This document shows positions 59,541 through 64,000 of a DNA stretch of 64,000 nt, piece after piece. Every line of letters starts with the position of its first letter. Position 1 is the first letter of the stretch. Under the pieces are notes generated by a model, which did no database searches, was not told the origin of the DNA, and saw only the letters and a program-made list of their open reading frames with translations. The DNA is from JAGVDM01 sp964642315 (GTDB lineage Bacteria > Patescibacteriota > Gracilibacteria > Peribacterales > Peribacteraceae), in contig CAZXOG010000003.1 in the NCBI GenBank assembly GCA_964642315.1, positions 1 to 64,000 on the forward strand, in the 5' to 3' direction. Position numbers and translations under genes: made by a program.

Positions 59541-60107
59541 CTAGATTTCGATATCGTCCGTGGAGATGAGCTTCTCGATCTCTTCGGTGATCTTTCCGCC
59601 ATCAGCGGCAGGAGCTGCCGGGGCTGCGGGCTTTTCTTCTTCCTTCGCCTTCTTCGCCGCCTGCCGCTTCTGTTTGGCGAGCATCTTTTTCCTCAGGTCT
59701 TCCTCTTTCGCTTTCTTCTGCACTTCCTCCGCAACTTCCTGTTCCTTGAGCCATTCCTCGAACCGCGTGGAGAACGTAACGACCTCGTAGCCCTTTGGCG
59801 GTTTTACGATGATATGGCGAAGCACCTGCTGCATGATGCGCAGACCCTGATCCACTTCCTGCACTTTCTCCGGCGGGAACTCGTAGTAGTACACAATGAA
59901 TGTGCCCTCATCGAATCCGCCGATTTTGTATGCGAGGCCCCTTCTCCCCCAGACGTCCTTGGCGATCTGTTTGCCGTCCGCCTCGCCGAAGAGATGCTCA
60001 ATATCACGCTGAGCATCACTGCTCTCTTTCTGGGAAAGCGGGTGAGGCAGGAGCACGCAGACTTCGTAGATGCGCGCGTCTTCCGACGATGGGGTGAGAG
60101 TTGCCAT
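59541..60107 (-). CDS. rpsF: 30S ribosomal protein S6 with charged C-terminal extension
   Basis: A 188-residue protein. The S6 ferredoxin-like core covers about residues 10-110 (RIYEVCVLLPHP, WGRRGLAYKIGGFDEGTFIVYYYEF). A long Lys/Glu/Ala tail follows (KKAKEEDLRKKMLAKQK, then EEEKPAAPAAPAA), about 70 residues beyond the usual length. Binding to S18 and 16S helices is expected. It heads the rpsF-rpsR operon. Confidence 0.92.
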   Translation of the reverse strand: MATLTPSSEDARIYEVCVLLPHPLSQKESSDAQRDIEHLFGEADGKQIAKDVWGRRGLAYKIGGFDEGTFIVYYYEFPPEKVQEVDQGLRIMQQVLRHIIVKPPKGYEVVTFSTRFEEWLKEQEVAEEVQKKAKEEDLRKKMLAKQKRQAAKKAKEEEKPAAPAAPAADGGKITEEIEKLISTDDIEI

Positions 60108-60206
60108 GCGATTCGTGGGTAGAATCCCATGCGATGGAACGCACAGGAGAATCGGCTAGAGCGCGAGTGTACGGGGCCGCTTTTGCATGCGTCAAGGAAA
60201 CTCCGC

Positions 60207-61181
60207 TTAAATTCCGGCGTTCTTCCATCGTTCCGTCGCCTCTACGAGAGCGCGCGCGATGCCCGGTTCCCAGGAGGAGTGCCCTGCGTCGTCCACGATC
60301 ACGAGTTGCGCTTCCGGCCATCGTGCTGCGAGCGTGATCGCTGCTTCCGGCGGACAGATCATATCGTATCGTCCTTGGATGATTATCCCCGGGATGTGCC
60401 GGATGCGATCCACGTAACGCAGCAGCGCGTCTTCCGGGTCGAAACGGTTCCTCAGCATGTAGTGCGCTTCGATGCGCGCGAGAGCGAGCGCCCGGTCCGG
60501 TTCCATTGCCTGGAAAGCCGGGTTTGGTTTCAGCATGCAGCACGACGATTCATACCGGGTCCACGCTTCGGCCGCCCGCCTCTGCGTTTGTTCGTCAGCC
60601 GCGTGCAGCCGGTGGTAGTAATGTTCCAATATATTCCCCTGTTCGTTCTCCGGCAGGTGGCCGACGAACGCATGCCAATGCTCGGGAAAGAATTGCCGGA
60701 CTTCCAAGAACCACCAGTGGAGCTCCCGTTCCGTCATGAGGAATATTCCCCTGAGCGTGAGGCTGCGCACCCTCTCCGGATGAGCTTCCGCATACGCGAG
60801 GCCCAGCGTGCTCCCCCACGAACCGCCGAACACGTGCCAGCGGTCGATACGCAGGTGCTCTCGGAGTTTCTCCATATCCGCGATGAGATCTTCCGTCGTG
60901 TTCTCCCGCGTTTCCCCAAGCGGGGCGGACCGTCCTGCGCCACGCTGGTCGAAGAGCACGATGCGGTAGTACGCGGGATCGAAGAAGCGCCGGTCTCTCG
61001 GGGAGCATCCGCTGCCGGGGCCACCGTGCACGAAGACAACAGGCGATCCCTTTGGATTCCCGCATTCTTCAAAGTACAGGGTGTGGAGCGGGCTCACGTT
61101 GAGCGTGCCCGTGCGGTACGGCTCAATCTCCGGGAAGAGAGGATCCGTTGTGCGCGGTTTGCGGCTGCTTGGTTTTGCCAT
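60207..61181 (-). CDS. pip: Prolyl aminopeptidase
   Basis: A 324-residue alpha/beta hydrolase of peptidase family S33 that removes N-terminal proline. It has the oxyanion motif HGGPGSGCSP at 52-61, FDQRGAGRS near 77-85 and nucleophile S121 in FGGSWGSTL. An Asp in GRYDMICPPE near 279 and a His in DDAGHSSWEP near 308 complete the triad. There is no signal peptide. TATACT ends 9 nt before the ATG on the minus strand. Confidence 0.94.
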   Translation of the reverse strand: MAKPSSRKPRTTDPLFPEIEPYRTGTLNVSPLHTLYFEECGNPKGSPVVFVHGGPGSGCSPRDRRFFDPAYYRIVLFDQRGAGRSAPLGETRENTTEDLIADMEKLREHLRIDRWHVFGGSWGSTLGLAYAEAHPERVRSLTLRGIFLMTERELHWWFLEVRQFFPEHWHAFVGHLPENEQGNILEHYYHRLHAADEQTQRRAAEAWTRYESSCCMLKPNPAFQAMEPDRALALARIEAHYMLRNRFDPEDALLRYVDRIRHIPGIIIQGRYDMICPPEAAITLAARWPEAQLVIVDDAGHSSWEPGIARALVEATERWKNAGI

Positions 61182-61190
61182 GCTTGAGCC

Positions 61191-61196
61191 AGTATA
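61191..61196 (-). promoter_or_regulatory. Putative start-proximal -10 box (TATACT)
   Basis: On the minus strand TATACT ends 9 nt before ATG 61181 of pip. Confidence 0.5.
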
Positions 61197-61220
61197 TCCC
61201 TACCTTTTCTCTTTCCGCGG

Positions 61221-61226
61221 TACACT
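61221..61226 (+). promoter_or_regulatory. Putative start-proximal -10 box (TACACT)
   Basis: TACACT ends 6 nt before GTG 61233. It lies 25 bp from the divergent pip box. Confidence 0.55.
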
Positions 61227-61232
61227 GTTTCC

Positions 61233-62165
61233 GTGGCGATGATCGAGTATCAGCGGCTCATCCTCGCGGACAAAGTCCGCAACGCCGCGCTGGAACGCGC
61301 ACTCAAGCGCGTCATCACTCCCGGCTGCACGGTGGTCGACGTCGGTTCCGGGACGGGTTTCCTCTCGTTCCTCGCGCTCAAGCTCGGCGCGGGGAAATGC
61401 ATCTGCATCGAGCGCGAGCCGGAGTTCCATGCGCTCGCGAAGGAAATTGCCAAAGCAAACGGCATCCGCAACTGCACGTTTCTCCTCTCCCATTCTTCCG
61501 AGGTCCGGGGGATTACCGCCGATGTCGTCATATCCGAGACGCTCGGAAACTTTGCGTATGAGGAGAACATTATCGAGACACTCCGGGACGCGCGCAGGTT
61601 TCTGCGGCGCGGCGGCACGATGATGCCCCAGTCGATCACGCAATTCGTGGCGCCAGTCGTCACCGATCATCTCTGGAGGGAAGTTGCGAGTTGGGATCGC
61701 ACCGGTTTCGGGATTGATTGGTCTCCGGCGCGCCTCAGGTCACTCAGCAACATGTACGTGAAGACGCTGCGCCCGCAGGATCTCCTTGTGTTCGACAAGG
61801 CCGGCGAAACGTGGGATTCCGTTGATTTCACTGCTCCGAAAAATTCCAGTGTTCGCACAGGCGGTGCGCGGTGGCGGGTGGAACGGCAGACAACCGTCTA
61901 CGGTCTCTGCCTGTGGTGGTCATGCACGCTCTGCCCGGGCGTTTCCCTCTCCACGAGCCCCTTCGATGCGCCAACACACTGGCAGCAGATCTTTCTGCCT
62001 GCGCTGCAGCCGCTTGCCCTTTCTAAGGGAGAGGAACTGCGGTGCGCGGTCACATCAGATTCCCGTCCGGAAGTGAAAATCAACGTGCAGTGGGCTCTCG
62101 AACATATTGATACAGCGGGAAAACTCCGCGAAAAACAGGCGATGGATATGCAGAGAGGGATATGA
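61233..62165 (+). CDS. SAM-dependent methyltransferase, PRMT-like
   Basis: A 310-residue class I methyltransferase. It has motif I VVDVGSGTGFLSFLALKLGA near 34-53 and CIEREPEF near 58. ISETLGNFAYEENI near 99-112 recalls the double-E loop of protein arginine methyltransferases, with one Glu kept. The C-terminal beta part is also PRMT-like. The acceptor is unknown. The GTG start is supported by a TACACT box 6 nt upstream; ATG 61239 is two codons later. Confidence 0.82.
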   Translation: MAMIEYQRLILADKVRNAALERALKRVITPGCTVVDVGSGTGFLSFLALKLGAGKCICIEREPEFHALAKEIAKANGIRNCTFLLSHSSEVRGITADVVISETLGNFAYEENIIETLRDARRFLRRGGTMMPQSITQFVAPVVTDHLWREVASWDRTGFGIDWSPARLRSLSNMYVKTLRPQDLLVFDKAGETWDSVDFTAPKNSSVRTGGARWRVERQTTVYGLCLWWSCTLCPGVSLSTSPFDAPTHWQQIFLPALQPLALSKGEELRCAVTSDSRPEVKINVQWALEHIDTAGKLREKQAMDMQRGI

Positions 62166-62195
62166 TGCGAATCAAATTCTTCGTGATTGTAAATT

Positions 62196-64000
62196 TCAGT
62201 GGCCAATTATGGTGGAGATCAATTTTCCCACCCTTTTTTTAATGTGAGGTTGTTGCATGTATGGCAATTCCAAAATTTCCTCCAAAGCATATACGTCGAT
62301 AGGATTCTTAACACTCATTGCTCTTCCACATTTTTGGATGCCTCCTGATGCGATTTCTGCCCAAATTTGTTTAGTATCTAGCCCATTTGTTTTTGTGAAT
62401 TTTCTAATTCCCACGCAATGCATCCCATTAATATTCACAACCCCGTTCGCATCTAATTGTTGATTTTGGATTTGTACATATTCCAAACGCATCACCGCAT
62501 CTTTCTGATAGAGAGGGATTGGAAGGCGGTTCCCTTGGCTCAATGCCTCGTGTCTAGGTGTTAGTTGAGCCGATGCAATTTCTCTTCTGAGGATTCTTTC
62601 GTTCAGACCAGTGAAGTCACAAAATCGGTTAATTGCAATCCATTGCTCACCATTTATTGTAAGTTCGCCGTTTTCGCCAACGCAGACTCCCTGTTTTCTG
62701 CGTAAAACAAATTCCAAATTATCCACCATCTCTTTTTCATAGACATCAATTATTCTGTTCCCATTTTTTGCTTTACCAAATGGCGTGAGACCTATTTTTG
62801 TTATGTGTCTCCTTAGGGCTTCGCGGTCGAGGTGATTATTCACACAATATCTTTCGATTCCTATACATTCGACCCCATCGATGAGTATTCGACCAAATTC
62901 ATCAACCTGACCTAGTTCTATTGCATATGATAGCTTGGTTCCGTTTGCCATTTTACAGCAGTCATCCGGTCTTTCCCCCATTTGTGCCAAAGCATCTGCA
63001 ATTTTTAGCGGCATTCGGCGCCGGGATGTACCTCTCAATTGCCAGTCTGTTTCAAAGACGTACGAGAAATCCTTTTTGTTTCCCGCAGTGTCCTCATAGG
63101 CACGTGCTGTACGACCAACTCCTTGCATAATTAACGCAGGGCTTTGTGATGCCCGAGCCCAGATTGCGGCATTTGCCGGTGGGAAGTTCCATCCCTCTGC
63201 TAATTTTGTAACGGTGATAATTAGATCGATATCTTGATTTAATAGTTGCTGTTCGGCCGTGCTCAGCAGTGTTTCCGCATTTACTTGGTTCAAATCTTTT
63301 GTCTCGCGACTCGTAATTGTTCTTGTTTTTAGCCCGAGTCTTTTTGCCTCACTCGCGAATCGATCGCATTCAGCAATGCTAACGCAGAATGCAATACCAC
63401 GAAGGGGATACTGGTGTTTTTTTCGCGCCTTTTTGTATTGTGTTAATATCTCCATATATTCTCCGATCAGTTTCTGGTATGCATTTTCACGGCGGAGCAC
63501 TTCAACCTCTTTCTTTAATGAAAAATCTCCTTCCTCTAAATCTTCATCTGTGATTGTACCGTCTGTATGCACAATGCGGTAAGGAACAAGAATGCCAGAT
63601 CTCACTAGATCTGCATGTTTTTCTTCGGCAATTTTATGGCCGAAGGCGTCCTCTACGTGCTTGTCGGCAAGTTTTGGAGTAGCTGTAAATCCGAGTTTTA
63701 GTGCTCGAGCGGGGGCATACCTTTGTAGATTCTCAAGTACGTTATTTTCTGCGCCTTGTTCTTCTTCTGTGAGAAGTTCGTCAAATTCACCATTAAGCAC
63801 ATCCAAGCTTTCCTGTGTTCTTTTGCCCAGTGCCCTGTGAGCTTCATCGCAAATGATGAGCTGACGCGACTGATTTTTCGCTAAATATCTCTTGTTGCGA
63901 TCAATAAGGCTTTGATGACTTTGATAAGTTGCGATTTGGATAGGTTTTTCAAATTCCTGTGTTCCTCCTCCGACAAGACCAATCTTGTTTTCGGGTATTT
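62196..64000 (-). CDS. SF2 DEAH-box helicase with three C-terminal modules, 5' end outside the window
   Basis: About 600 visible residues; the start and Walker A lie beyond 64000. Motif II is ICDEAHRALG (DEAH at 63837-63848), motif III-like is LGFTATPKL, and motif VI is MQGVGRTARAY. The type resembles restriction-enzyme-like and defence helicases. After the helicase core, three modules of about 65 residues repeat. The gene is clearly more AT-rich than the rest of the window, a sign of horizontal transfer. No methylase or nuclease is visible on this side. Confidence 0.85.
   Translation of the reverse strand, partial: IPENKIGLVGGGTQEFEKPIQIATYQSHQSLIDRNKRYLAKNQSRQLIICDEAHRALGKRTQESLDVLNGEFDELLTEEEQGAENNVLENLQRYAPARALKLGFTATPKLADKHVEDAFGHKIAEEKHADLVRSGILVPYRIVHTDGTITDEDLEEGDFSLKKEVEVLRRENAYQKLIGEYMEILTQYKKARKKHQYPLRGIAFCVSIAECDRFASEAKRLGLKTRTITSRETKDLNQVNAETLLSTAEQQLLNQDIDLIITVTKLAEGWNFPPANAAIWARASQSPALIMQGVGRTARAYEDTAGNKKDFSYVFETDWQLRGTSRRRMPLKIADALAQMGERPDDCCKMANGTKLSYAIELGQVDEFGRILIDGVECIGIERYCVNNHLDREALRRHITKIGLTPFGKAKNGNRIIDVYEKEMVDNLEFVLRRKQGVCVGENGELTINGEQWIAINRFCDFTGLNERILRREIASAQLTPRHEALSQGNRLPIPLYQKDAVMRLEYVQIQNQQLDANGVVNINGMHCVGIRKFTKTNGLDTKQIWAEIASGGIQKCGRAMSVKNPIDVYALEEILELPYMQQPHIKKRVGKLISTIIGH
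62247..62888 (-). repeat. Three tandem ~65-residue protein modules in the helicase C-terminus
   Basis: The modules begin at IDGVECIGIERYC, INGEQWIAINRFC and INGMHCVGIRKFT. Each continues with a helix ending in RRHI, RREI or WAEI and then a Pro/Asn-rich turn followed by DVY, PLY or DVY. The pattern suggests small wHTH-like DNA-binding or specificity modules. They are divergent in sequence, so they are old repeats rather than a recent duplication. Confidence 0.65.

Noticed and set aside
60129..61187. Plus-strand open frame of 352 codons opposite pip
   Set aside because: The minus-strand prolyl aminopeptidase has all catalytic motifs; the opposite frame has none.

Overview
The window reads as a chromosomal segment of a GC-rich bacterium (roughly 55-60% by eye) with small, tightly packed genes. 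Genes end in TGA as well as TAA and TAG, so TGA is a stop here. The 5' part of a 16S rRNA gene lies at the left edge on the minus strand. The reduced style, the many start-codon-proximal -10 boxes without Shine-Dalgarno sites, and the mix of surface-sugar genes suggest a Patescibacteria/CPR genome, possibly of the Peregrinibacteria type. That placement is inference; a 16S comparison would settle it.

Region 1 (1-520) is the rRNA gene. Region 2 (about 820-36000) is a very large cell-surface glycan locus. It starts with a glycosyltransferase, an ABC flippase-type exporter and a helical-repeat protein. A nearly complete pseudaminic-acid pathway follows (PseB, PseC, PseF-like, PseG, PseH, PseI). 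A minus-strand module (class III aminotransferase, PseA/WbpG-type amidotransferase, HisF-like, HisH-like) probably turns an acetamido group into an acetamidino group. Next come a capsule-type glycosyltransferase, a UDP-GlcNAc 2-epimerase and another GT4.

The most interesting part is 21022-28138. A protein resembling the Campylobacter capsule L-glutamine kinase (Cj1418 type) is fused to a degenerate nucleotidyltransferase. It is followed by a helical unknown, a formyltransferase-fold protein, a class I glutamine-amidotransferase-like hydrolase (Cj1417 type) and an intact nucleotidyltransferase (Cj1416 type). Together these look like a phosphoramidate-decoration pathway. An HD protein, a hypothetical protein, a methyltransferase, two UDP-sugar dehydrogenases, two SDR epimerases and a GtrA membrane protein complete the locus.

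Region 3 (36000-62200) is mostly housekeeping: adenosine-kinase-like PfkB plus S-adenosylhomocysteinase, two unusual cassettes for small basic proteins with long structured leaders, a short family X DNA polymerase, tRNA-Ser(GGA), PheT, a PduO-type adenosyltransferase, L34, an M16 peptidase, Ndk, CtpA, a DUF1858-IscA-like fusion, RNase H, a VanW protein, RecO, FtsX, a TPR protein, a small pilin-like membrane protein, PBP1A with Ig-like repeats, YebC, S18, S6, prolyl aminopeptidase and a methyltransferase. Region 4 (62196-64000) is an AT-rich, probably acquired DEAH-box helicase gene cut by the window edge; its C-terminus carries three tandem modules.

A genome-wide pattern stands out. At least 25 genes have a TANNNT box (often TACACT) ending 6-10 nt before the start codon and no Shine-Dalgarno site, which implies leaderless mRNAs. 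A smaller class has TTGACA -35 boxes and long leaders, three of them with good Shine-Dalgarno sites.
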